Shown here: piece after piece, positions 33,693-44,891 of the stretch
Numbering within the stretch: the first letter of the stretch is position 1
Layout of the letters: each line of letters opens with the position of its first letter
NCBI GenBank assembly: GCA_030549205.1
Contig: JAUKTV010000016.1
Location: 248,001 to 312,000, forward strand
DNA from: Apiosordaria backusii
Lineage: Eukaryota > Ascomycota > Sordariomycetes > Sordariales > Lasiosphaeriaceae
Direction: 5' to 3'
DNA length: 64,000 nt
The notes under the pieces: generated by a model
What the model saw: the letters and a program-made list of their open reading frames with translations, nothing else
The model's database searches: none
Told to the model about the DNA's origin: nothing
Translations under genes and position numbers: made by a program

Positions 33693-35028
33693 CTAGAAAG
33701 ACTTTGGCAGACGAATGTCCATGACGCACTCGTTGTCAACAGGATTGTAGGGGTACGTCTTAACCAGCTCAAGCCCAACGCTCTCAGCCAAATCGCGCCA
33801 CTCGGCCTCAGTGCGCTCCATACTCGCAAACGCACCAAGCATAGTCAGGTCAATCGACGCCGCAACGAACCCAACCCCAGTATCCGGCAAGACGGTCTCG
33901 TCAACCAACAAGATCGAGTCCGGCGCCATGGCCGCCTTGATGTTGGCAAACAAGACCTTGACCTTGTGCGGGGGGTGGTTGTGCGGCACCCCGCGCATAA
34001 AGTAAAATTTGGCGCCCTTCACAGGCTGCGGCTCGAAAAAGTCGTGCGCCATGTTCTCCACGCCCGGCGTAGGGAGGGCTCGCTCGATAGTGGCCGGCAG
34101 ATCCTGCAAGATGACCCGTCCCGGCAGGTCTGGGTACTTCTCCCGGAACTGGGCGCACTGGTGGCCGATGCCGCCGCCGACGTTGACGTACAAGGCCCTG
34201 TTCGGGTCGACCAAGCCCTTGGTCTCCTCGAGGACCGGGTACACGGTCAGCCAGGACAGCTCGGCTTGACGCCTGAGGGCCATATACTTGTGGAAATGCG
34301 CCAGCTGTTCCGGGTGCTCAGACATCCACTGAAATGGGTGTACACGTGTGTTCCACCCTTCGTGAAAAGCCGTGTTGGTCTCATCTGTCGGGTTTTTGTA
34401 CCCGATTTTCTTGAGATAAGACGGGGTGGCTTGGTACTGCCCGCTGACGATGCCGTAGCTTACACTTCAATTAGCGGGGCTGGATTATGATGAGGGGTGT
34501 TTGGTAGGGGAGCATACTAGTGACCCAGAGCGGCGACGGTAACCTCCTCGGTCAGGTTCTTGGCGATGTTGGTGGCTACATATGTCCCCCGAGAGACTTC
34601 GTCGACGATGTTTATGGTGTTGTAGTAACGCAAGATCCGTTCTGTCATGTGACTTTAGAGGGAAGTTGATGAAGCGCCTGGGTGTACGGAACCTTCACTT
34701 ACTCATAAGCGTTGGGTCTGCTCCTGTCTCTTTGGCAACTTCCTCCACGGTCTTGGGACCATCGGCTGCAGCCAGGCACTTGAAGATACCCAAGTCCAGG
34801 CCGACCTGGATCATACCCTTCTCGAGATCCTGAAGTGTTTTAGCCTTTTTTCCCATGCGAAATGTCTATCTCTGGTCTCACAATATGTCCAAATCTGTGT
34901 ATGGTTCCAATGGGATCCTCTAGTGAGTCCGCGAGCTTGCGCAGAGAGACGATGAGTTGCCGACGAGCAGCTCTGTCTGCCGTTGTGGCCAGCTTTGAGA
35001 CCTGCTCAAGAGCTGCATCCATCGTCAT
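33693..35028 (-). CDS. SAM-dependent O-methyltransferase (COMT-like), first of two in the cluster
   Basis: Exons 35028-34882, 34829-34703, 34641-34518 and 34458-33693 (387 residues). All introns are GT-AG and 52-61 nt. The N-terminal helical dimerisation domain contains GMIQVGLDLGIF and a winged-helix region. The SAM site is YVNVGGGIGHQC, followed by VILQDLPAT and HDFFEPQPVKGAKFYFMRGV. The catalytic His region reads GVPHNHPPHK, a variant of the usual LHDWPD/LHNWSD, with the His kept but the following Asp/Trp changed. Such enzymes methylate phenolic hydroxyls of aromatic polyketides and related compounds. It lies between a P450 and the NRPS-like gene on the same strand, so methylation of a phenol of that product is the natural guess. 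Confidence 0.88.
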
Positions 35029-37146
35029 GGTCCAAGGAGGAAAAGTAGGTAGGGAGGGAATAATTTAGGGGGTAACACTGCAGGTCCTGATCTTGGTTGA
35101 AATTCTCAAGACTGTTGATTTCCCCAACTGCCGCCGACTCGGTGCTGTAGGCTCAAGGGTGCCAATCGCTTTTGTAGAACAAGATCTAATTCACGGTCGC
35201 CTTCTTCAGGAATAGATCTGAACAGTAAGAGAACTGTAAATTCGACACCAACGGTACCATGATCTGTATCACCTTCTTCTCGGTAGTAACATCTTGACCA
35301 AGCTTCAATAATCCCCCTGTGAATGGTCTGCTTGACCATCTCGGCCTAGCGGATATTCTGTGTGAAAGCTGATCATATGTACTCCCAAGTACTATCAATA
35401 CCTTTTTACATTGATTGTACAGCAATGTATAGATCCTGGGTAAGAATGTGATTGATACATCTACCCTATCCCTAAGTAGATATCAGTGTGGAGTGGTTGG
35501 GTGGACACTCGGTGAAACTACGGTACCTTCTAATGCATGCCTCTAAAGGGGCAGGCTTCACTGCAACAGGATGCACCAATGGCGTGGGTTTAGTAGCGAA
35601 CGCCACAGTCGGGGGAAGGGGTCAGTGTTTGGAAGTCCGTTCATGCATGCTTCCAACCGAAGGAGGAATCCAGCTGGGTTCCATCCTTTGACTGAACCAA
35701 TTGTCGTGAAAATATTTGCTGAGCTCGAGGTCACTGTGATCGCTGCAACTCTGCGGTTTGTTCAGGACTGTCCGGCCCGACTGCGGCAGGTGCATGGTTT
35801 TTATGTACCACCAGCACATCCGGTCCAATGGCCAGCGGAGGCAAACCACCAACCAACAACTCGGCTCAAAATATCACCGCTACGGATGTTGTGTCCTTAC
35901 TAAGAAACATAGTAATCATTGGCCGCCATCCTGCCTCTGCCTTAAGCCCGAAAGACTGTCAATAATTGATTATGCATGACAGTTTACAACAGCGCCTTTT
36001 ATCATGTCGGAGGATATGTATTCACTTGAGAGGTTTGAGCTACGATAACAAACAACTTCAGTTTTCTCAAATTTTGAGATGTGGGAGGAGACCCAGTTTT
36101 ACCCCTTTTTACCTCTATTTCCCATCACAATACCTGCATACCGTCACAACAAGACTACTGTAACCGCCCACAATTAAAAGCAAGACCGAAGTGTGTCTCA
36201 GTTCATCCCCTTATCAATAGGGATTTAGCCGGTTGCGGAAGCGGCGGATTCAAATCACACGCTACTTGGATCAGCGGGCGGGATCATCACTCGGACGATC
36301 CGTGCCGCAAAATCACTAAGTAGGTACATCAGGTATGCAGCCGTAGGGTCACGGTGGAGGACCTTTTGCGCCGCATGTTTGCGTCTGCACGTGAGCTTTA
36401 GCGAGCCCGTCAGCAATATGTAAGGTATGCGACACTTCGGGGTATCATGCAAGAACAGATCCTTTGCTGTATCTTATCGAATCCTATTGTTTGTGATGGA
36501 AACATCTCCCTCTTTTGAATGGAACGGGCCGGAACGTTGGGATTCCGGTGGTGCGCTGTGCCGTTTGATAGATGACGAGGAGGTTGGGTAGGATGAGACA
36601 GTTGTTGATAACACACAGACCACACAAAGATTTTGACGGACTTCGTTTTTTAGGTGGTTTCTGTGGTGCGAAGCGACCACCAGCCAACTCAAAAAAAGCC
36701 ACTCCAGCCCGGTTAAGTCATCAAACTGCAGGGACTCCCTGATGTGGTGATACTCTGCGGCGGTATCAGTGATGGAAGGGGTAAGACAAACGGGACTCGG
36801 ACCAAATCTCTCCACAACAGACATATTATTCATGACTGAGTCAACTGCTGTGTCACACGGCAATAGACGAATAGACTGATTAGGTGTATGTTGATGATCT
36901 GTGGTACAAAAAGTTGAATAGAGGCCGAGGCCGGGGGCTGTGAAGCGCCAAGAGTGGGCCTGCTCCTTGCCCCCTTTTCACTTTGTTTACAGGCCCCTGA
37001 CATTAGGGGAGCATTTCAGCACAGCACTATTGTAATTTTCAAGACTCAGGAGAGTTATCTGAACGGAATCGGGCGACCGAAGAGATGTAAATACACATGA
37101 ATCGAGAGGTGCTTCAAACACCCAACTCCTAATACAAAAGAAAAGA
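35029..37146. other. Gene-poor stretch between O-methyltransferase and NRPS-like gene
   Basis: 2.1 kb without a supported gene. The frames present overlap on several strands and show no conserved motif. This is where a cluster transcription factor might be expected, but no Zn2Cys6 or other DNA-binding pattern was seen on either strand. Confidence 0.55.
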
Positions 37147-40100
37147 TTACACTCCCCTATCAGCCAGCGCCATCCGTAGCGTCTCAGCAAAACTGGCCAC
37201 ATGATGAGGCGCAAGCATGGTATAATGCGCTCCCCCAACAGCATGAAACCGAGGCTCCGTCTGGCAAAACTCGCCCCATCTGCTCAACTGCTTGCTTACC
37301 CACTCGCTGCGTGAAGGGGCAGCTGCCCTCAGCGGCTCGGCGTGGAAGACGTCAATGCAAGCCACGCTGCCCGAGGGCTCGTACTCAACCGCCATGCTCT
37401 GCAGGCTGTACGCCACATCCGCCCACCGCGCCAACGCCTGTGCAGTCAAACCGAGCTCCTGCATGCGCTCGCTGTCGGCGATCGAGAGTAACCGTTTCAA
37501 GGCCTCGTCATGGCCGATCGCGGAATGAACGTCCTTGTCGTCACAGTCTTCGGTGACCAGACCCAAGAACTGTGACAGATTGAGCAGACAGGTATTCCAG
37601 TTGAGCTGACGCATGCGTGTTTTGATGTGCGGTGGGAGGTTGAAGCTGCCGAGGAAGCGCACCTCCTCTGACGAGCTTTGTAGCTTCTTGGCCGCTTCAA
37701 ACGCTAGCATGGCCCCGTAGCTGTATCCCGCAAGCGCGTATGGTCCATGGGGTTGACGACGCCGAATGGCGGTTACGTACGTGTCCACAGCCTCTGAAAT
37801 GGACGTGAAACCGACCCGGCCTGGTTCAAATCCTCGCGCCCGGAGCGCATAGACGGGTCGGTCATCGGCGCGCATATGCTGAGCCAGCCCGACGAAGACG
37901 AGTACCTCGCCGACTCCGGGGTGGACGAGCCAGAGCGGTGTCTTGTTGCCGGTAGACCGCAGAACGACAACCGGATCGTACTCCGTCTCTGTAGGCGCTG
38001 GTGGGTTGTCCGAGGGAGAGACCTTGTCAGCCTTGGAATCTGTCGTAGTCCGTCCCTCAGTAAGCTTCCTCAGTTCAGCAGCCAGTGACCGCACAGTTGG
38101 GTGCTTCAGAAGAACAGCGACGGCTACGGTAATGCCAAGCCGGGTGTCGATTCGATACTTCAGCCGGATCAAGTCCATCGACGTAAACCCCAGCTCAAAC
38201 AAAGGCACATCAACTCTGATGGTAGTTGGGTTATCAATGCCCCCTACCACTGCAAAATCTGTCCGAAGAATGATCTCATGTTCACTCAGCCCTGCGTGTA
38301 CTGGGGGCTGCTCGCTTCGCTGAAACTCTCGGAGAATTTGGCGATGATGCTCGACATCGTTGTCGAATTTGCCTGCCTCAAACATTGCCGCCATTTTGGC
38401 CCCGGATATCTTCCCTAAGGAGCTGATCGGGAGCAGGAGTTGTGACTGAGGTCCAACTGAGAATACCACGGGTACGCTTGCCGTGCTGACCATCATGCAT
38501 GCCTGTACCGCAAGGGCGTCGACTTTGGCTATTTCCTCTGCGTTTGGTGGCCATTCTTGAGGTACATATGCGACAGTGATTTTTTCAGTAGCAGCCCCAA
38601 GCGCTCTGGACGGAAAGCAGACGACGCGGGCAGTACACGTGTGTCTCAGGGCCATCTCAAGCGACGCCTGTATGTCCGCTGTCACGATCTTGGCTCCGTT
38701 AACGTTGATGACGTCCTTGGCGCGGCCCACCAGGCTCAGGTTGCCCTCCTCGTCGATCATTGCCCGGTCACCTGTGCGGAACCAGCCGTCGGCAGTGAAG
38801 GCGGCAGATGTTGCGGCTGGGTTGCGGTAGTAACCGTCGAACACCACAGCCCCCCGGACCTCGAGATTCCCTTGTTCACCCCGCGCCAGAGCAAAGCCTG
38901 TCAGACTGTCAACAACCCGCATCTGTATGCCTGGCATACAACGCCCTAGACTTGCTATAGCTCGGCCTTTGGCAACGTCGTAGACTGGACAGTTGAGGTT
39001 GAAGATGGAGCCCGCACATGTCTCGGTCATGCCAAAGCCGGGGGTAATCACGTTGTGGGGAGCTCCATATTGCACGAGTAGCGCTGAGGCCGTCACGCAT
39101 GTTTGGACATCGTTCGCTTCTCCGCCAGAAGCAAGAACGGCCAAGTTAGACAAGTCCCATTTCTTTGCACCAGACGATGAGGTGGTAGCGTCGTCGTTCT
39201 CGCTACACGTTGCCACCAGTTTGGCCAGGAAGAAGTTTGGCGCGAATGAACGAGAAACTCGGTGCTTGCTGAGCAGGTCGAGGAAGAGCCTCGGCGATGC
39301 CACAACGTCGGCTGCGTGGACGTGCACCTGATCAACACCCATCCAGAGGGCCTGGATATGTATCTCAACCAAGCTTGCCACATGGTCCAGCCCAATCCAG
39401 TTGAGAAAAGCCCCGTCAGGCGGCAGTGGCCGAACACTCGCTTTGCCGGCCACAGCCGCAAGAATCTGTCTGTGCGTCAATCGTACGGCCTTTGCGTTCC
39501 CGGTACTGCCGGACGTCAACATTAAGACGGCTGGAGTGGTATTCTGACTGGTAGTCCTAGAAGGCCGGCTGGTTCCATCCTTCTTTCTTCTTCCTGTGGA
39601 GCGCGTGGGGACCTCGGTGCTGCTGGGCAGGGTTTCCAGTGTTTGCAGTTTCAAGCTGTGATTGCTGCCCTCGAATAAGGGTAGGGAGGCAGCCCTGGTA
39701 ATGCAGATGGGCGACTCGAGCAGCCGCGACAGCTCTTGCAAATGCTTGGCTCGGTGCTCTTCAACATTGCTGAGTGGTGACGACAGAACTGGTATACCGC
39801 CTGCGAGAAGGACAGCCCAGAACCAAACTATTGTGTCCCAATGACCCTCCAGATGAAGCAGCACAGGGCGGCCTTCCTCAAAAGAAGGTAGGGTTGCGAG
39901 TTTGAGACTGTTTGTTTTGGCATCGTCGTATAACATGCCATAGGAGACTTGCTTGGGGCTCGACGAGGTGCTTCCGAGTGAGTAAAGTAACAAGTGTCTC
40001 GGGGGGTCCAACTCTGCCCGTTCCTTCAGGACATCCTGAAGACATTCCCATGTCTGTTTCCCTGATTTGTGGAGGCTGGGATGCCGTGCGCCTTTGATGG

Positions 40101-40218
40101 CTTGACGAATGCCATCCTTTCCCGTCCTCAAAGATGAGAGGAGCGAGGATAGAGGAGCAGGTAAAAAGTCTGACATGAGCGAGGATAGATGAGCCGGTAA
40201 GAGGTCTGGGATACCCAT
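37147..40218 (-). CDS. NRPS-like synthetase, A-T-TE (aromatic alpha-keto acid type)
   Basis: Single exon, 1,023 residues from ATG 40218 (MGIPDLLPAHLSS); an ATG 18 codons upstream is less likely. Adenylation domain (about 50-620): LMLTSGSTGNAKAVRLTH, NWIGLDHVASLVEIH, GFGMTETCAGS, GWFRTGD, GRAKDVINVNGAKI and the catalytic Lys in SSLGKIS (about 603). Thiolation domain (about 645-720): LGFTSMDLIRL with Ser about 680 for phosphopantetheine. Thioesterase (about 750-1020): GYSYGAMLAFE (Ser about 834) and GGAHYTM (His about 998). No condensation or reductase domain is present. Known A-T-TE enzymes (atromentin synthetase, TdiA, MelA, furanone and dioxolanone synthetases) activate and dimerise arylpyruvates. 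The product here could be a terphenylquinone, furanone, dioxolanone or bis-indolylquinone; the choice cannot be made by eye. Confidence 0.92.
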   Translation of the reverse strand: MGIPDLLPAHLSSLMSDFLPAPLSSLLSSLRTGKDGIRQAIKGARHPSLHKSGKQTWECLQDVLKERAELDPPRHLLLYSLGSTSSSPKQVSYGMLYDDAKTNSLKLATLPSFEEGRPVLLHLEGHWDTIVWFWAVLLAGGIPVLSSPLSNVEEHRAKHLQELSRLLESPICITRAASLPLFEGSNHSLKLQTLETLPSSTEVPTRSTGRRKKDGTSRPSRTTSQNTTPAVLMLTSGSTGNAKAVRLTHRQILAAVAGKASVRPLPPDGAFLNWIGLDHVASLVEIHIQALWMGVDQVHVHAADVVASPRLFLDLLSKHRVSRSFAPNFFLAKLVATCSENDDATTSSSGAKKWDLSNLAVLASGGEANDVQTCVTASALLVQYGAPHNVITPGFGMTETCAGSIFNLNCPVYDVAKGRAIASLGRCMPGIQMRVVDSLTGFALARGEQGNLEVRGAVVFDGYYRNPAATSAAFTADGWFRTGDRAMIDEEGNLSLVGRAKDVINVNGAKIVTADIQASLEMALRHTCTARVVCFPSRALGAATEKITVAYVPQEWPPNAEEIAKVDALAVQACMMVSTASVPVVFSVGPQSQLLLPISSLGKISGAKMAAMFEAGKFDNDVEHHRQILREFQRSEQPPVHAGLSEHEIILRTDFAVVGGIDNPTTIRVDVPLFELGFTSMDLIRLKYRIDTRLGITVAVAVLLKHPTVRSLAAELRKLTEGRTTTDSKADKVSPSDNPPAPTETEYDPVVVLRSTGNKTPLWLVHPGVGEVLVFVGLAQHMRADDRPVYALRARGFEPGRVGFTSISEAVDTYVTAIRRRQPHGPYALAGYSYGAMLAFEAAKKLQSSSEEVRFLGSFNLPPHIKTRMRQLNWNTCLLNLSQFLGLVTEDCDDKDVHSAIGHDEALKRLLSIADSERMQELGLTAQALARWADVAYSLQSMAVEYEPSGSVACIDVFHAEPLRAAAPSRSEWVSKQLSRWGEFCQTEPRFHAVGGAHYTMLAPHHVASFAETLRMALADRGV
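40135..40206 (-). repeat. 36-bp tandem duplication at the start of the synthetase gene
   Basis: Two successive 36-bp copies encode DLLPAHLSSLMS and DFLPAPLSSLLS (residues about 5-28). They differ at a few bases, so the duplication is not brand new. It extends the N-terminus ahead of the adenylation domain. Confidence 0.8.
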
Positions 40219-41445
40219 GATGGCTGCACAAACGTCAAGTGCTCGGCAGTGACACCGCAGCTCGGGCTGCACCAGCAGGGTTGTTCGATGTGCAATGCAA
40301 AGGAACTCAGCCCTATCGACTAAGATTCAAAGAGCAGAACTGAGAAGGTTAAGATCAACACGTCGAGTTGCTCGATGTTGGGGGCCTTAGCACGAACGTA
40401 TGAACTATGGGAGCAGGGGGATTGCCGGCAAGAGCTGCCGCCACCAAGGCAGCATCTCATGTTGACTCCCAAGGATTCAGTAGCCTTTCCATGGCACGAA
40501 TCAAAAGTTTGGGTGAAACCCGAGAGAGCTCAGACCTCCTGGTGTAGGGCTGTTGTTGGGGTGGGGTTGCAACGCCGTCGATTACGCCGCCACCCGTTGC
40601 CGCCTCCCGCTCACAGGGGCTTCTTGCACGGTACTTTGAGGTACCTGGAGCCGGATGGGGTTAATATGTCGGAGCGTTTTGTGATCGCCGCTACAGGTCC
40701 CGATCCTTCCGAGTCGACCGACCACCGGCTTAGGTATCATTACCGGGCGGCGTACCTGAGCCAATAAACAGTCCTCCTTCCACAATTGGTTAAGATAGCA
40801 GGTCCAGAGTGACGCTATCAGCAAAAGAGCGGCTCAGCACCGTACGGCAAGCGAGAATGGAATAGGCTCTAGGAGTAATTAGGCTAACTCCTACCTCCGT
40901 CCCTACCCTAAAGAATACCTTCCTTCCACAAAGGACTCACCCCGCGTCCAAGAACCCCCCGTCATGCAGATACGCCCGGCAGGTGGAGATCGATTCCGGT
41001 CGGACGGGATAAGGTAAGGTAGCTATATACCGTCACATATTTCTGGATGTTTGGACTCGGTGAGTAAGGGCTGGTGACATCGGTTTGATGAGCAAGTTCA
41101 TGGTACAGTACAACAATATGCATCTAAGCGAGAATGTCAAGATGGAAGCCCTTTCAGCGTTCGCACCCTGCAAGGTCAATATCGTAAGTTACATACCTTA
41201 CATGTATGCATTGAGGGCTGTTGGGGTGATACGGCTCGGTCTCGGTCACGCTCTTTGTCGCGTACCTACCTAGCTTGTAAAGCAGACACGATTCTAGGCC
41301 TTCTGGAGATCCGGTCAAGAGGAAGTCGGAGTGACTCCCAACAACCCTAAGGTAACCACCTTCTATACTGTCCCTTGCATCTCGTAGGCAAACTGCGAAA
41401 CATATTCGAATCACACCCATCCCTCTCTCTATCAAATCCGCAAAC
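40219..41445. promoter_or_regulatory. Divergent promoter region of NRPS-like gene and second O-methyltransferase
   Basis: 1.23 kb between outward-facing starts, a common place for shared cluster control. It contains a TACC-type motif in the reverse sense (ataaggtaaggtagc, about 41009-41022). No specific regulator site can be named. Confidence 0.4.
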
Positions 41446-42828
41446 ATGACTATCATCAACGTGAATGAGACCACACGTATCATCCAGTTAGCGCAGACAA
41501 TCAGCAAGTCTGTTGCTAGAATCAACGAAATCCTCCTAGCTCAAGGTCTCCCCACCCCGTCTTTTGACGAGGATGCGCCGGCAAACTATTTCCCAGGGGA
41601 GGTCTCGAATGCCCGCGACGCTGTCCTCGATGCCACAGCTGAGCTGCATGACTTGCTCCTAGGGCCATTGCACTTGGTCAAGACACAGGCCGGAAGCAAC
41701 AACTCAGTATGCATGCAAGCCATCGCCCGGTACGGCATCGCAAACATGGTTCCTCCCGGGGGCCGGGCTTCGTTCGATGATATCGGCAGGCAGTCCGGGC
41801 TAGGGGAGCAGATGGTTCGCCGGCTATTACGGCACGCCATGACCATGCGGATCTTCCGCGAGCCCGAGCCGGGAATGGTATCTCACACACAGGCTTCGAA
41901 AATGCTCTCGAGCCCGCAAATGACAGCTTGGATGAGAATCGGGACTGGCGATATGTGGCCTGCCGCCACCAAACTGCTGGATGCCTTGGAGAAGTGGCCA
42001 GGATCTCAGGAGCCCAACGAGACGGTATAAGTCCCCTTTCTTCAACCCGGTAAATACTCATCTAACGGTTATAACCACGCGCAGGCTTTTTCCATGTCAC
42101 ACAACACAACTCAATCCATCTATGATGTGGTCGGCAGCAGCCCCGAGAGGGGCGCCCAGTTTGCCCAAGCCATGGAGGTATGGGCCACTCGGCCTGACTA
42201 CGCGCCATCGCACGTTGTCGATGGATATGACTGGGAAAACATTCGGGGGTTGGACCCGGATGAGCGTGTCCTTGTTGTTGATGTCGGCGGCGCGCAGGGT
42301 CACGTCGCGTCCGCGCTGGCCCAGCGATACCCACATCTCGACATCGTCGTCCAGGACATGGACAAGGTGATCGAGGGAGCCGAGCTGACGCTGCCTGGGA
42401 ATATTGCGGGACAAAAACGCGTGAGGTTCATGGCACACGATCTCTTCGCCCCTCAGCAAATTACCGCTGACGTCTACTTCTTCCGCTGGATACTGCACAA
42501 TTGGGCAGACAAGTACTGCATCTCTATACTGCGTGCTCAAATCCCCGCCCTCCGGCCCGGCGCGCGTCTCATCATCATGGATACGTGCATGCCGGAGCCG
42601 GGTGATGACGACTTTGGGGCGGTGCCGGTCTGGGTGGAGAGAGATCTAAGAGCTGAGGATTTGAACATGGCCGCCATCTTCAATGCTAGAGAGAGAACGT
42701 TGGGCGAGTGGAAGACTTTGTTTGCGGAGGCTGATAATAGGTTCGAGCTCAAGCGCGTCTCTAAACCTAAAGGGTCAGCATTGGCCATTATGGAAGTATT
42801 CTGGGAGCCTAACTCCACGAGTAAATAG
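41446..42828 (+). CDS. SAM-dependent O-methyltransferase (sterigmatocystin 8-O-methyltransferase-like)
   Basis: Exons 41446-42024 and 42085-42828 (440 residues); the intron is gtataa...gcgcag, 60 nt. The N-terminal helical/winged region (ARYGIANMVPPGGRASFDDI, MVRRLLRHAMTMRIF) is followed by the SAM site LVVDVGGAQGHVAS, DIVVQDMD, and the catalytic His loop FFRWILHNWADKYC, which is canonical here, unlike in the first methyltransferase. The length and layout match fungal polyketide/NRPS cluster methyltransferases that modify phenolic hydroxyls. It is divergent from the A-T-TE gene and so closely tied to it by position. Confidence 0.92.
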
Positions 42829-43079
42829 GGGAGGCGGTACTTGTCATGACAGAGTGGGGGATTCTTGCTCTCACTTCAATTCCAGACTTCACATGGAAAA
42901 CCCAAACTTTGAGATACCTTATCTAGGTACCTTAGGTAATGATAGAAATAGTAGTTGGTTCAAAGTCAAACCCCCAATATACTTATCCAATAATCCAGGA
43001 GGCCTACCCAGCATTTGCAGCAGGTACTCTCTTCATCCACAGCGTCTTCACTCTCAAGATCATTACCCACACCCCCCTC

Positions 43080-43674
43080 TCACTCCGGAGGATCCCCCCC
43101 AGAACAGCTACACCCACAAGCCTTGCAATCCTGCCCCCCAACACCGCACCCCCAGTCAGTGTTCACCGAGTTGCACTGCTCGTCTAAGCTACAGCCGACC
43201 CAGTCGCCCATCCCATGGTTCGCCGCCAGCCAGCACCACTGGCCCGATCCGCTCACTCCGCACTGCTGGAAGCAACGATTGCCGCGGCCGCAGCCGTAGG
43301 GTTTGTCGTAGTAGCAGACGCGCTTTTGAAGGGGGTTCTTTTGGGAAGAGGATTCAACTTGGAGAGTGGAGGAGGGGTGGTCGACGCTGTTAGGAGTAGG
43401 ACCGTTAGTTTTCACTATTCCAGGGGTATGAAGGGATGGTTCAGGTAAGGTAGGTACGGTAAGGGAGGAAGGGAGGGGGGGTAGAGATATACCACTTGCG
43501 GATGGCATTACGATCGATAAAGTCCGGTAGTGCGGTCTCATTGTAGGTCATGACGCCGAGGGGGCCGCACTCGGCCTTGATTCGAGCAGCATTAGAGAGC
43601 GACACAGCGGCAGGGGTGGCAAGAAGGCCGGAAGCCTGCAAGACAAATATGCCGATTATGGGTGAGAATTTCAT
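43080..43674 (-). CDS. Small secreted cysteine-rich protein with Kex2-type site
   Basis: Exons 43674-43493 and 43386-43080 (162 residues); the intron is gtatat...aacag with a CTAAC branch point. The signal peptide is MKFSPIIGIFVLQASGLLA. A pro-region follows to QKR, after which VCYYDKPYGC begins a mature part of about 75 residues with 12 cysteines and many glycines, ending SCSGGDPPE. The Lys-Arg before the cysteine module is a likely Kex2 cleavage site. Such proteins serve as effectors, antimicrobial peptides or surface proteins in fungi; I cannot tell which and recognise no named family. It lies 250 bp beyond the second methyltransferase and need not belong to the cluster. Confidence 0.75.
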
Positions 43675-44891
43675 TGTACAGGTTGGTACGTGAGAAACTC
43701 TGATGGTGAGCCATGTCGTTGAAGAGAGTGAAGAGGTTAATAGCAGTAAGGTACTTACCTGGTAAGGTATAAACCATGGTCTTTATATCTACCCGAGCAT
43801 CTCTCACGACTTGACATCAAATCTGACCATTGCATGGTCCAAATCGAAGATGGACTCATACGATGATGACGAAATCGATGCGGTGGAACTGTTTGCCTCA
43901 ATCAGGCGCCATCATTGTCGTGACCAGAGACCTATTGTTGCTCCCCATGTAGAAGAATCCGAGTTGGTGGCCCTCTGTACGCTAGGGTCCTCGTCACTTG
44001 TGTAAACACTATCTCATGATTCTTGGACCAGGATACTGGACAAATCACCTTATAACTACATCATTGGTTGCAGCGGCTGCCTTCTGAGTGGTCTTGGATC
44101 AGATACTCGGAGTTTGTCTCACTTTTACTTGCAACACCTGTATCACCCATGAGAGTGTGACGGTGACACCGTAATCATGAGACTTTTGCAACACCCAACA
44201 TGCTCGACATTTGGATGTGTTGAGATGAAAGTGGCGAACAGTGGTCGATCCAGGAGTCGATTGCCTCTTGATAGACATAGAACGCTCTCTTTAATACCTA
44301 CTCAGGAGACATGCCCACGTCGAACTCAAGCTGTTTTTCGGGGGCTAATAGTCTGTATGAAGGCATATTTTGACGCTGTCTGGACCTTGAATGGCGTACG
44401 TACTGAACACATATAAGCTATTTCTGCAGGCGTTGGGCGGAATGTCATGTGTGTTGAGGGACAGCGGACCCTTTACGTCGGTACACATACCGTAGACATT
44501 CTCTAAAAGTTGACTACGTTGGCCAAAGTGGACAGAGAGTACTCATAAAGCAAATAAATAAGGTAGGTAAGGTAGGCAATATTCAAGCTTCAACGCTAGG
44601 TATGCAAACAACCAACGCTATCCCGTCCCTGGAAATGCTCAAGTCGGCAGTGTGATGTATACCAGGTAGGTAAGGTAGGTAAGGAGTGATCCCAGGTTCT
44701 CATGTCCAATGTCCCGCGTGTATATATACCCCTATCAACAACAAAACAAAAACGCCCAACGCATCCTCCACCGCAGTTCGTGCTTACAAAACCCAGAATT
44801 ACAAAAAAAGTACCATCAACATCAAATGAATCATCATCACTCACAACACTCCCCCTTTTAGGTCAGCTCCCTTCTAGCTGTCCTCGATAGC
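43675..44891. other. Intergenic with several TACC/GGTA-type motifs
   Basis: 1.2 kb containing a dense set of the dispersed motif: gtaaggtacttacctggtaa (about 43747), aggtaggtaaggtaggc (about 44561) and aggtaggtaaggtaggtaagg (about 44665). No supported gene. Confidence 0.55.

Noticed and set aside
33654..34490. Plus-strand frame of 278 codons over the first methyltransferase
   Set aside because: Antisense shadow; the minus strand carries the SAM motif and correct exon joins.
36230..36270. tRNA-like GATTCAAATC T-loop sequence
   Set aside because: No matching acceptor, D or anticodon stems could be paired around it.
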